Shown: positions 43,110 through 51,197, numbered from the stretch's first letter. The stretch is 64,000 bases of DNA from Pseudomonas cremoricolorata DSM 17059 = NBRC 16634 (GCF_000425745.1 NZ_AUEA01000016.1:33777-97776), one strand, 5' to 3'. Numbers and translations are program-made. The notes: generated by a model from the sequence alone, not told the origin.

Positions 43110-44615
43110 TTAGAAATCCTCGGGTGCCGCGATCGGGCGCAGGCCCGCGGCATCTTCGGGCAGCAGGTAGCCTTGCTCGACCGAGGCGCGTTTGGCGTCG
43201 TCGAAGGCCTGTTGGTACTGGCTGAAGCTGCCGTAGCGCTGGCGCAGTCGCTGCGCCGAGTAGGGCACCTTGGTGTCGTAGATCAGCCCGCAGCCGCTTT
43301 CCTGGTCGGTCAGGTAGGTGGCGCTGGGCACCTGCACCCAGGGCGGGCGTACACCGCCTTGCATATTGCCGGTGGCCGCATCGCGCACCACCGTCTTGCC
43401 CTCGCGCAGTACCCGTGGCGCCTTGGGCATCGGCGTGCCCTCGCGAACCCAGCGGTCCATGCCGTCGAGCAGCGCTGCGACCACCAGTTGCACCGGCTCG
43501 TCAGACAGCGTGCGGCATTGCGGGTCGTCGCCCTTGCCGATGTCGGCGGCCACCTGTTCGGTGTGCTCGGTGCCCAGGTCGGCCAGGCGCAGGTGCGGCA
43601 TGCCGGTCACCTCGAAGTAGCGCAGCTTGGGTTGGTCGCTGTCGGCGGGCAGGGCGATGCCTTCGAGTACGTCGTGCATCAGTTCCGACTGGCTGTAGAC
43701 GGTGACGAAGGGCACGTCATCCGGCATCTGTCGCGGCACCCGAAGCACCTCGCCGCCGACTTCGCCGTAGGCCATGCGCCCGGTCATGTAGGCGTCGATC
43801 AGCGGCCTGCCGTCGGGCATGCGCCACTGTTGGTGACGGCCCTGGTCGAGGTAGTCCATCCACACCTGCGCGGTGACGGCCCAACTGTCGACATACACCC
43901 GCTCGACCTTGAGTCCGGCCAGCGGGCCGTGGGCCTCGTTGCTCTTGAGCAGCAGCGCCAACTGCGCGCCGATGCCCTGGGATTGCGGCGCGAAGGGGTC
44001 GGGGCCATCGCCACGCTGGAACCGCTGCGGGTCGTAGTAGCTGGCAAGCGGCGCATAACGGGCGTAGTCGAAGCGGCGCATGAAGTCGAAGTTGACGATG
44101 CGCCCGTACTGGGCGATCTGCGCGGCGGTGTCTTCGGGCGTGGCGGCGATGAACTTGGGGTCGACCTCGGGCTTGTTGATGTTCAGGGTGTAGCCGACAT
44201 AGGCATAGCCGCGGCGCAGCAGGTAATCACGGGTCAGAATCCAGCCGGCAGCGCGCTCACCGAACCAGCTGAACGGCTCGATCACCACGGTGCCGTTGAA
44301 GCGTGCCGGATCGGCCGGTTTGCGCACCAGTATCCGCGTGGTGTACGGCGCTTGGAGCAGAACCTTGCCGGCGGCGGTGATGGCCGGGGCGGTGCCTTGC
44401 AGGTAGTACTCTTCTTCGACGTAGCCGTAGTGCGCAAGATCGCTGTACTCGGTGCCCTGGCGCTTGGCCGACGACAGCGGCAACTGGCCTGATGGCGGCA
44501 CCGCGCTGACGCTGGGCATGCGCGGGACTTCAGCGAAGGCAGGGCTGCTCAGCAGCAGCGCGAGCAGGGCGCCAGGCAACAGGCGAGTGCGGGCACAGGG
44601 CATCAGGGGTGGCAT
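43110..44615 (-). CDS. Secreted alpha/beta hydrolase domain protein (PF20091-like)
   Basis: A 501-residue exported protein; the signal peptide ends SPAFAE. It belongs to the large alpha/beta hydrolase domain family (Abhydrolase_10, PF20091, by memory), with YTTRILVRKPADPARFNGTVVIE and GYAYVGYTL near the front and an HLRLADLGTEHTEQ region near residue 340. The nucleophile lies probably in the QSQGIGAQLALL or VYVDSWAVT region, but I cannot fix it. Start: ATG 44615 has AGGAGG six bases before it, better than TTG 44621. It likely hydrolyses an ester or lactone in the periplasm. Confidence 0.8.
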   Translation of the reverse strand: MPPLMPCARTRLLPGALLALLLSSPAFAEVPRMPSVSAVPPSGQLPLSSAKRQGTEYSDLAHYGYVEEEYYLQGTAPAITAAGKVLLQAPYTTRILVRKPADPARFNGTVVIEPFSWFGERAAGWILTRDYLLRRGYAYVGYTLNINKPEVDPKFIAATPEDTAAQIAQYGRIVNFDFMRRFDYARYAPLASYYDPQRFQRGDGPDPFAPQSQGIGAQLALLLKSNEAHGPLAGLKVERVYVDSWAVTAQVWMDYLDQGRHQQWRMPDGRPLIDAYMTGRMAYGEVGGEVLRVPRQMPDDVPFVTVYSQSELMHDVLEGIALPADSDQPKLRYFEVTGMPHLRLADLGTEHTEQVAADIGKGDDPQCRTLSDEPVQLVVAALLDGMDRWVREGTPMPKAPRVLREGKTVVRDAATGNMQGGVRPPWVQVPSATYLTDQESGCGLIYDTKVPYSAQRLRQRYGSFSQYQQAFDDAKRASVEQGYLLPEDAAGLRPIAAPEDF

Positions 44616-44651
44616 CGGCAACCTCCTTGAATGGGTCGGTGGGCGGTAGCG

Positions 44652-45419
44652 TCAGTCGCGCTTGAGGTGGGTCTTGCCGTCGCTGTCGACTTCCAGCTGG
44701 TTGTTCTCGCAGACGTATTCGTGAATGCGGTAGTCCGAGCGCTTGTAGTCGAAGGTGAAGCGATAAGGCCCGGTGAGCACCTGCGGGTCGTCGATCTGCA
44801 CCCGGTTCTCCAGCAGGTCGGGGCTTTTCAGGCGCAGGCGCTCGGTGATGGTCATCTCGCTGCCGTGGGGCACGTCGTAGAACATCACATCGTCGGTGCG
44901 CACGCCGCGGGTCTGCACCACCAGGGTGTCGCCTTCCCAGTGACCGCGCGAATAACCCTGGTAGCTGGGGTCCAGATCCTTGAGCGGCGGCATCGGCTCG
45001 TTGAGGACGATGCGCCGCACCTGCTGCAGGTATTCGCCAAGCACGATCACTTGCTTGTCGTCGTGAATGATCTCGATGGGAAACAGCGCCGCCATCATCA
45101 CCGGCATGCCTTCGGGCAGGCAGCGCGAGCTGGTGGTGACCAGCGGTGTGCCGGCTTGGTTGGCGGCAGCCTGGCGCTTTTTCAGCTCGGCGTATTCACG
45201 GGCATAGGCCGGCTTGAGCGGCATCGGGCCGCCGGGGTGTACCGGGTCGTCCGGGTCCTCGCCGAACCAGTCGTCCGGGGTGCGCTCCCAGGTGCCGCTG
45301 ATGTCGGCGCGCGGGCTTGCTTTTGCCGCGTCGGGCGCTGCACCGCTGAGGGTGCTCAGGGTGCTGAGGATCAGGCCCAGGGCCGTGCAGGCCAGGGCGT
45401 TGCGGTGGGTCGATTTCAT
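44652..45419 (-). CDS. Exported hypothetical protein (SGTWE / GHWEGDTLVVQT family)
   Basis: A 255-residue protein with a signal peptide ending around LSGAA. It contains the SGTWERTP opening and the RGHWEGDTLVVQTRGV core seen in a broad group of exported bacterial proteins without assigned function, probably a lipocalin-like beta barrel. It lies between the DUF6152 gene and the hydrolase gene. No catalytic residues are recognised. Confidence 0.7.
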   Translation of the reverse strand: MKSTHRNALACTALGLILSTLSTLSGAAPDAAKASPRADISGTWERTPDDWFGEDPDDPVHPGGPMPLKPAYAREYAELKKRQAAANQAGTPLVTTSSRCLPEGMPVMMAALFPIEIIHDDKQVIVLGEYLQQVRRIVLNEPMPPLKDLDPSYQGYSRGHWEGDTLVVQTRGVRTDDVMFYDVPHGSEMTITERLRLKSPDLLENRVQIDDPQVLTGPYRFTFDYKRSDYRIHEYVCENNQLEVDSDGKTHLKRD

Positions 45420-45468
45420 TGCCAGCGTCTCCAGCCAGGGGAATGTTCACGCGCAGGAAGGGGCGGCC

Positions 45469-45852
45469 TCAGCCACCGCCAGACAGCGTCACCTCAGCGG
45501 TCTTGATCTCTACCAGCAGCCCGCCGGGGTCACCGTTCTTCAGCGGCTTGAAGGTCAGCTCGGCGGCATCGCCTGCCTTGATCGAGCCGGCTTTCCAGCC
45601 GGCGCGGCTCATGGCGTTGACGCTGCCGGTCTCGATTTTCAGCTGCTGTTCGGGCGGGCCAGGCACATCGAAATAGATCGAGATATGCGGGTTGCTCCAC
45701 ACGAAGCGGGCGACCACGCCTTTGACGGTGATGGTCTTGGTCTGGTCGAAAATGGCGAAGGAGTGGTGCGCCGTGGCAACGGCGGGCAGCGCGATGCAGG
45801 TGACCAGGGCCAGCAAGCCCAGGCCCTTGCGCAGGGATGACATCGGTTTCAT
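45469..45852 (-). CDS. DUF6152 exported protein with N-terminal His-His
   Basis: A 127-residue exported protein. The signal peptide ends AVATA and the mature protein would begin HHSFAIFD, continuing with ITVKGVVARFVWSNPHISIYF. This matches the DUF6152 family as I recall it. It is the first gene of the twelve-gene minus-strand cluster. The paired N-terminal histidines plus NPH suggest a metal site; this is inference. Start: ATG 45852 has a cgagg ribosome-binding site; ATG 45843 is possible. Confidence 0.8.
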   Translation of the reverse strand: MKPMSSLRKGLGLLALVTCIALPAVATAHHSFAIFDQTKTITVKGVVARFVWSNPHISIYFDVPGPPEQQLKIETGSVNAMSRAGWKAGSIKAGDAAELTFKPLKNGDPGGLLVEIKTAEVTLSGGG

Positions 45853-46057
45853 GGCGAGCGCCTCGGTTCTTATACGTTCTTATGCGCCCAGCCTACGACC
45901 AGCCCGGCACCTGGCCGTATCCGAAAACGGCAACTGCTGCCGATGGGCATGGCGCTGGCCTAGCAAGGCCTGCATGTGCTGATTTGGGTTAACGCTCGCC
46001 CGCGCCAGGTCGAACACTCAGCGCTCGCCTCACAACAATAAGAACAGGAGAGACGTC
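45853..46057. promoter_or_regulatory. Divergent control region of the metal cluster and outer-membrane gene
   Basis: A 205-base gap that must carry promoters for both directions. It includes a 10-base tandem repeat GTTCTTATRC (45866-45885) and a dyad CGGCA-5-TGCCG (45928-45942). I find no Zur-type GTTATA/TATAAC palindrome. Promoter elements are not clear enough to place. Confidence 0.35.
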
Positions 46058-47395
46058 ATGCGCATTTCCCGCCGTCCGTCGTTATTGCCGTTGCTCGCAC
46101 TCTGTGCGCTGACGCCGCCGACCCAGGCGTACGAGCTGTACAACGAAAACGACGGCGCCACGGTGCTCAACGCAGAACTCGGCGCAGGCTTTGGCTGGTA
46201 CAGCGCCTCGCGCAATTACCGCGGCGACCCGGAGCACTATCCGGGGCGCATGCACTGGCAGGAGGGTTATGCCAAGTACGGCCTGACCGGCAGCACCGAC
46301 AAGCTCGGGGCGGGCTCGGTGTATGGCGGGGTGAGCATGCTCAGCTCGGGCACCTGGGGCGACGGTGATATCGGCGCAATCACCGCCGGCACCGAGCGCA
46401 CCAGCGCCCTGGAAGATGCCTTTCTGGGCTGGCGTTCTGGGGATGCGATTGCCTGGCTCGGGCAGGACGGTGTGGACTTCTCCTTTGGCCGGCAACTGGT
46501 CACGGTGGACGGCTTTCTGATCACAGACGATGGCTTCAACACCGGCAAGGCCTTCAGCCCGATTCCGGGTGTCAGCGACGGGCGCTTCGACCGCGGCGGC
46601 GCGTTCTACCTCGGCCAGCGCCTGGCCTTTGGCAATACGGCGGTGCTCAAGCTTGGCGGCACTGAAGGCTTGCATGGCAGTTTGATCTGGCTGAAGTCGG
46701 ACAACCCCGGGCAGTCGAAGACCGAGATGGCCGTGGCCACGGTCGACTACAGCACACCGATCGGCTCGCTCGGCTCGACCTACGTGCGCGGGCTGGATGT
46801 CGACCAACGCTACGTGTTCGGCGACCGCGGCGAGCGCAAGGGCATGAACATCTACAGCATTCGCGGGCAGGGTAACGCCGGCATCGACAACGCCGATTTC
46901 GCCTTCGAAGTGGCGCGCCAGGAGAAACGCTCCGGCTCGCAGCGCGGCATGTTCTTCGATGCCGGCTACACCTTCGTCGATGCGCCCTGGCAACCCACCG
47001 TGAGCTACCGCTACTCGCGCTATTCCGAAGGTTGGGACTTCTTTTTCCAGGGCGGCTACCGCGGCCGTTACCAGGGCGAGGTGGCGGTCAACTATGGCGG
47101 TTCGGTGACGGCCAACATGGAAATCAACGACGTGCTGCTGCAACTCAAACCCACCGAGCGCCTGACCCTCAACGCCATGGCTTTCGATTTCAAGCAGATG
47201 TCACGCCGTGATGAGCTGGACTTCAGCGCCCGCGAGATCGACCTGTTCCTCGACTGGCAAGTGACCGACCACGTCACCCTGTCGCCGCTGGTGGGCTTCT
47301 ACAAGCCCGACAAATGGCAGGGCAACGGCGGTGTGCAGAGCGGTAGCGCCGATACCAACGTGTACTTGCAGTTCATCGTCTGGTTGTCGTTCTGA
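46058..47395 (+). CDS. Outer-membrane beta-barrel channel (alginate-export/porin-like)
   Basis: A 445-residue protein with a signal peptide ending PPTQA and no hydrophobic helices after it. Strands alternate polar and aromatic residues throughout, and the chain ends in phenylalanine (FIVWLSF), the usual outer-membrane insertion signal. It resembles the alginate-export/OprD-sized specific channels rather than TonB receptors; there is no plug domain. It is divergent from the metal cluster, so it may supply that system's outer-membrane entry (inference). Start supported by caggagag. Confidence 0.82.
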   Translation: MRISRRPSLLPLLALCALTPPTQAYELYNENDGATVLNAELGAGFGWYSASRNYRGDPEHYPGRMHWQEGYAKYGLTGSTDKLGAGSVYGGVSMLSSGTWGDGDIGAITAGTERTSALEDAFLGWRSGDAIAWLGQDGVDFSFGRQLVTVDGFLITDDGFNTGKAFSPIPGVSDGRFDRGGAFYLGQRLAFGNTAVLKLGGTEGLHGSLIWLKSDNPGQSKTEMAVATVDYSTPIGSLGSTYVRGLDVDQRYVFGDRGERKGMNIYSIRGQGNAGIDNADFAFEVARQEKRSGSQRGMFFDAGYTFVDAPWQPTVSYRYSRYSEGWDFFFQGGYRGRYQGEVAVNYGGSVTANMEINDVLLQLKPTERLTLNAMAFDFKQMSRRDELDFSAREIDLFLDWQVTDHVTLSPLVGFYKPDKWQGNGGVQSGSADTNVYLQFIVWLSF

Positions 47396-47461
47396 GCCAA
47401 GCACGAACGCTACAGCAGTGCCAAAGTAGCAAAGCCAGACGTGCATCGAGGGTGTATCACT

Positions 47462-47489
47462 GCTGGTACCGCAGTGTCGCGGTACCAGC
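47462..47489. promoter_or_regulatory. Perfect 11-bp inverted repeat just upstream of pqqA
   Basis: GCTGGTACCGC (47462-47472) and GCGGTACCAGC (47479-47489) form a perfect stem with a six-base loop, ending immediately before the agagga ribosome-binding site of pqqA. There is no T-run. It may be an operator or a leader structure affecting translation. Confidence 0.6.
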
Positions 47490-47503
47490 CAGAGGATCGA
47501 ACC

Positions 47504-47575
47504 ATGTGGAAAAAACCGGCATTCACCGATTTGCGTATCGGCTTTGAAGTGACCATGTACTTCGCCAACCGTTGA
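47504..47575 (+). CDS. pqqA: PQQ precursor peptide PqqA (stand-alone copy)
   Basis: A 23-residue peptide, MWKKPAFTDLRIGFEVTMYF followed by Ala-Asn-Arg. This matches pseudomonad PqqA and holds the ExxxY motif (Glu15, Tyr19) whose side chains are cross-linked to form pyrroloquinoline quinone. The ribosome-binding site agagga lies eight bases upstream. No pqqB-E genes follow, so this copy depends on biosynthetic genes elsewhere. It lies 116 bases before ercA, consistent with a role in PQQ-dependent alcohol oxidation. Confidence 0.92.
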   Translation: MWKKPAFTDLRIGFEVTMYFANR

Positions 47576-47586
47576 ACGCGGCGTGT

Positions 47587-47611
47587 GGGCGAGCCGGTGA
47601 AAGGTTCGCCC
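47587..47611. terminator. Hairpin between pqqA and ercA
   Basis: GGGCGAGCC (47587-47595) pairs with GGTTCGCCC (47603-47611) with one G-T pair and a seven-base loop, starting 12 bases after the pqqA stop. No T-run follows, so it may be a partial terminator or RNA-stability element that separates pqqA from ercA expression. Confidence 0.45.
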
Positions 47612-47691
47612 CCGCTAAGGTCTGATTGCAAAGCGCCGCAGATGAATTAGGCTCACGCTCACAAGGACAGAACAACAATAAAAGGCGTTTC

Positions 47692-48855
47692 ATGAGCGCG
47701 AATCTGAGTCAGCTGCGCAAGTTCGTTTCACCGGAAATCATCTTTGGCGCCGGCTGCCGGCACCATGTCGCCAACTATGCCCGCACCTTCGGCGCGCGCA
47801 AGGTGTTGCTGGTCAGCGACCCTGGCGTGACGGCTGCCGGTTGGGTGGCGGATGTCGAACGCAGCCTGCAGGGCCAAGGCATCGACTACTGCCTGTACAG
47901 CGATGTCTCGCCCAACCCGCGCATCGAGGAAGTCATGGCCGGGGCCGAGCGCTATCGCAGCGAGCAGTGCGATGTCATCGTCGCGGTCGGCGGCGGCAGC
48001 CCCATGGACTGCGCCAAGGGCATCGGCATCGTGGTCGCCCATGGCCGGCACATTCTCGAGTTCGAAGGCGTCGACACCATTCGCGTGCCGAGCCCACCGC
48101 TGATCCTGATTCCCACCACCGCCGGTACCTCGGCCGACGTCTCGCAGTTCGTCATCCTCTCCAATCAACAGGAGCGCATGAAGTTTTCCATTGTCAGCAA
48201 GGCCGTGGTGCCTGATGTCTCGCTGATCGACCCGGAAACCACCTTGAGCATGGACCCGTTCCTCTCGGCCTGTACCGGCATCGATGCCCTGGTGCATGCC
48301 ATCGAGGCGTTCGTGTCCACCGGCCACGGGCCGCTGACTGACCCCCATGCCCTTGAAGCCATGCGCCTGATCAACGGCAACCTGGTGGAAATGATCGCCA
48401 ACCCGGCTGACATTGGCCTGCGCGAGAAAGTCATGCTGGGCAGCATGCAGGCCGGCTTGGCCTTTTCCAATGCCATCCTTGGCGCGGTGCACGCCATGTC
48501 CCATAGCCTGGGTGGTTTTCTCGACTTGCCCCACGGCCTGTGCAACGCGGTGCTGGTCGAGCACGTGGTGGCCTTCAACTACAGCGCCGCGCCTGATCGC
48601 TTCAAGCTGATCGCCCAGACCCTGGGCATCGATTGCCGCGGCCTGACCCACAACCAGGTGCGCCAGCGCCTGGTCGAACACCTGATCGCCTTGAAGCGCG
48701 CCGTGGGTTTCCACGAAACCCTGGGCCTGCATGGGGTGGGCAGCAGCGATATTCCGTTCTTGTCGCGCCATGCCATGGGCGATCCGTGCATCCTCACCAA
48801 TCCGCGCAGCTCGAGTCTGCGTGATGTCGAGGTGGTCTATGGCGAGGCCCTCTGA
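47692..48855 (+). CDS. ercA: Iron-containing alcohol dehydrogenase (ErcA-like)
   Basis: A 387-residue group III (Fe-dependent) alcohol dehydrogenase. The nucleotide-binding GGGSPMDCAKG motif is near residue 100. Metal ligands are in TGIDALVHAIEAF and in GAVHAMSHSLGGFLDLPHG, giving one Asp and three His. In pseudomonads this gene, called ercA, is linked to regulation of the PQQ-dependent ethanol oxidation system rather than simple ethanol metabolism; assignment here rests on family plus the next-door pqqA and hybrid kinase. Start ATG chosen at MSANLSQLRKFVSPEI. Confidence 0.87.
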   Translation: MSANLSQLRKFVSPEIIFGAGCRHHVANYARTFGARKVLLVSDPGVTAAGWVADVERSLQGQGIDYCLYSDVSPNPRIEEVMAGAERYRSEQCDVIVAVGGGSPMDCAKGIGIVVAHGRHILEFEGVDTIRVPSPPLILIPTTAGTSADVSQFVILSNQQERMKFSIVSKAVVPDVSLIDPETTLSMDPFLSACTGIDALVHAIEAFVSTGHGPLTDPHALEAMRLINGNLVEMIANPADIGLREKVMLGSMQAGLAFSNAILGAVHAMSHSLGGFLDLPHGLCNAVLVEHVVAFNYSAAPDRFKLIAQTLGIDCRGLTHNQVRQRLVEHLIALKRAVGFHETLGLHGVGSSDIPFLSRHAMGDPCILTNPRSSSLRDVEVVYGEAL

Positions 48856-50503
48856 GCCCAGCGCCGATGCCTTGGCTGGGTTGCTCGGGCTGTCCAACCA
48901 CACCGTGCGCAAGAGTCATTACCCCGAGCTCGCGGTGCGCCTGGAGGAGCTCGAGGCCGAACGCAATCGCTACAAATGGCTGTTCGAACACGCGGTGCAT
49001 GGCATTTTCCAGGCCAGCGTCGCCGAAGGCATGCGCGCTGCCAATCCGGCCTTGGCGCGCATGCTGGGCTACGCCGATCCGCTGGCGGTGATGTTTTCCC
49101 GTACCGAGCTTGCCGGCCGGCTGTTCGAAGGTGGCTCCAGCGAACTGCTGGCCATCGTCGAGGTGTTGCAGCGAGAGCAAGCCTTGCTCGGCTATGAAAC
49201 GCGCCTGCGCCGACGCGATGGCAGTTGCCTGGATGTGTTGATGAACCTGTTGATGCGCCCGGACGAACCGGGTGTGGTCGAGGGCTTTGTCGCCGACATC
49301 ACCGAGCGCAAGCAGGCCCAGTCGCGCCTGGAGCAGCTCAATGACCAGCTGGAGCAGCGCGTGGCCGAGCGCACCAACGAGCTGATCGAGGCGCGCGATG
49401 CCGCGCAGGCGGCCAATCTGAGCAAGGACAAATACCTGGCCGCTGCCAGCCATGACCTGCTGCAACCGCTCAATGCCGCGCGCTTGTTGATTTCGACCTT
49501 GCGTGAGCGGCCGTTGGCAACGGCCGAGCAACTGTTGGTGGAGCGTGCTCACCAGGCCCTTGAGGGGGCCGAAGACCTGCTGACCGACCTGCTGGATATT
49601 TCTCGCCTGGATCAGGCCAACATCACCCCCGACCTCGACCTGTATCGGCTCGATGAGGTGCTGCTGCCGCTGGCGTCCGAGTTCCAGCCGGTGGCCGAAG
49701 CGGCCGGGTTGGGCCTGCGGGTCAGGGGCGGAACTGCGGTGCTGCACACCGATCTGCGCCTGCTGACACGGATTCTGCGCAATTTTCTCAGCAACGCCTG
49801 CCGCTATACCGAGCGCGGCGGCGTGCTGCTGGGCTGGCGCCGCCGCGGTGCGCACTTGCGTATCGAGGTCTGGGACAGCGGCCGGGGCATTGCCCGCAAC
49901 CGCTTGCAGGCGATCTTCCTTGAGTTCAACCAGCTGGATGTCGGGCGCGCGGCAGATCGCAAAGGGGTAGGGCTGGGCCTGGCCATCGTCGAGCGCATCG
50001 CGCGTATCCTGCGTTGCCCGGTGACGGTGCGCTCGTGGCCAGGGCACGGCTCGGTGTTCGCCATAGACATTGCGCTGTCCAGCGAGTCACCGGCGCCACG
50101 TTTGAACCTGCTGCCGGCGCCGCTGCTGGGTGATCCGCTGCCGGGGAGGCGCCTGCTGGTACTGGACAACGAACTGAGCATTCGCCTGAGCATGGCCACG
50201 TTGCTCGCGCAGTGGGGCTGCCAGGTGCTGACCGCCACCGACCTCGAGGAAGCGCTCGAGGTGCTCGAAGGCCGGGCGCCGGAACTGGTGCTCGCCGATT
50301 ACCATCTCGACCTCGGGCGCACGGGCTGTGACGTGGTGCGTGAACTGCGCGGCCATTTCGCCTGTCATATCCCCGCCGTGATGATTACCGCCGATCGCAG
50401 CGAACAGAGCCAACGCGCGATTCAGGCGCTTGAGGCACCGTTGCTCAACAAACCGGTCAAGCCCGGCAAGTTGCGCGCCGTGCTCAGTCAGCTACTGAGT
50501 TGA
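48839..50503 (+). CDS. PAS hybrid sensor histidine kinase/response regulator
   Basis: A 554-residue cytosolic sensor without membrane segments. Order: a PAS domain (about 30-155), a coiled coil, a HisKA phosphoacceptor His205 in ASHDLLQPLN, an ATPase domain with N-box NFLSNACRYT and G-box WDSGRGIA, and a C-terminal receiver with phosphoacceptor Asp487 (LADYHLD). The ATG at 48839 overlaps the ercA 3' end by 17 bases and is preceded by gaggtgg. It resembles the ErcS-type kinases of the ethanol oxidation regulatory network (inference from context). Confidence 0.88.
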   Translation: MARPSEPSADALAGLLGLSNHTVRKSHYPELAVRLEELEAERNRYKWLFEHAVHGIFQASVAEGMRAANPALARMLGYADPLAVMFSRTELAGRLFEGGSSELLAIVEVLQREQALLGYETRLRRRDGSCLDVLMNLLMRPDEPGVVEGFVADITERKQAQSRLEQLNDQLEQRVAERTNELIEARDAAQAANLSKDKYLAAASHDLLQPLNAARLLISTLRERPLATAEQLLVERAHQALEGAEDLLTDLLDISRLDQANITPDLDLYRLDEVLLPLASEFQPVAEAAGLGLRVRGGTAVLHTDLRLLTRILRNFLSNACRYTERGGVLLGWRRRGAHLRIEVWDSGRGIARNRLQAIFLEFNQLDVGRAADRKGVGLGLAIVERIARILRCPVTVRSWPGHGSVFAIDIALSSESPAPRLNLLPAPLLGDPLPGRRLLVLDNELSIRLSMATLLAQWGCQVLTATDLEEALEVLEGRAPELVLADYHLDLGRTGCDVVRELRGHFACHIPAVMITADRSEQSQRAIQALEAPLLNKPVKPGKLRAVLSQLLS

Positions 50504-50701
50504 ACTCGCGGACCGCTCGGCCGCTGTCCTGCGGAAATCGGCCAATTGGCGTTCATTTAGGTTGCCCACCGCGACGTGGCACCTTAGACTGCCGCCCCCT
50601 GTAAAAGAGTGCCTGATTGGCGCTTGAAGAATTCCGTTGCCGGTGCCCGTCGCCCGCGACATCCGAATCGCCCAAATGCACCTTTTTTCATAGAGAAGTC
50701 G

Positions 50702-51106
50702 ATGACCAAGGAACAGTTACTGGCCATGTCGGCCGATGACTACATGAATGCCGATCAGCTCGCATTCTTCACGTCGCTGCTGCAAGCGATGAAAGTTGAG
50801 ACCCACGAGCGCATCCAACTCAGCCGCGACACCATCGAGAGCCTCGATACCCCCTCCGACCCTGCCGACGTCGCATCGGTCGAGGAAGAGCGGCACTGGC
50901 TGGTCAACGCCATCGAGCGCGATCAGCGCCTGCTGCCGCAGCTGGAAATGGCCTTGGGCCGAATTGGCGATGAAAGCTTCGGCTGGTGTGATGACAGCGG
51001 CGAGCCTATCGGCCTGCAGCGCCTGCTGATCAGCCCGACCACCAAGTACTGCATCGAAGCACAGGAGCGCCACGAACAGCTTGATCGCCACCTGCGTCAA
51101 GTCTGA
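50702..51106 (+). CDS. dksA2: DksA-like protein lacking full zinc finger (DksA2 type)
   Basis: A 134-residue TraR/DksA family regulator that binds RNA polymerase in the secondary channel. The coiled-coil tip has DPADVAS, matching the functional acidic DxxDxA motif. The zinc finger has only two cysteines (GWC and KYC) where DksA has four, as in the zinc-independent DksA2 of Pseudomonas. Such paralogues replace DksA under zinc limitation. No Zur-type palindrome is seen upstream. It is followed by a clear terminator. Confidence 0.82.
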   Translation: MTKEQLLAMSADDYMNADQLAFFTSLLQAMKVETHERIQLSRDTIESLDTPSDPADVASVEEERHWLVNAIERDQRLLPQLEMALGRIGDESFGWCDDSGEPIGLQRLLISPTTKYCIEAQERHEQLDRHLRQV

Positions 51107-51119
51107 AGCGCGTTTCAGT

Positions 51120-51157
51120 ACAAAAGCCCCGCAGATGCGATCTGCGGGGGCTTTTGT
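51120..51157 (+). terminator. Rho-independent terminator after dksA2-like gene
   Basis: A stem of about 17 base pairs (arms 51120-51136 and 51140-51157, one bulged G, three-base loop). It is GC-rich at its core and ends in CTTTTGT, 13 bases after the stop codon. Confidence 0.88.
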
Positions 51158-51197
51158 CGTTTACATGCCTGCCGTTCGTGCAGGGGCTTGTGGCTGT

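Noticed and set aside
45866..45885. Tandem repeat GTTCTTATRC before the DUF6152 gene.
   Set aside because: A similar AATAAGAAC string occurs in the leader of the divergent gene; probably common leader sequence rather than an operator. Kept only as a note in the intergenic entry.
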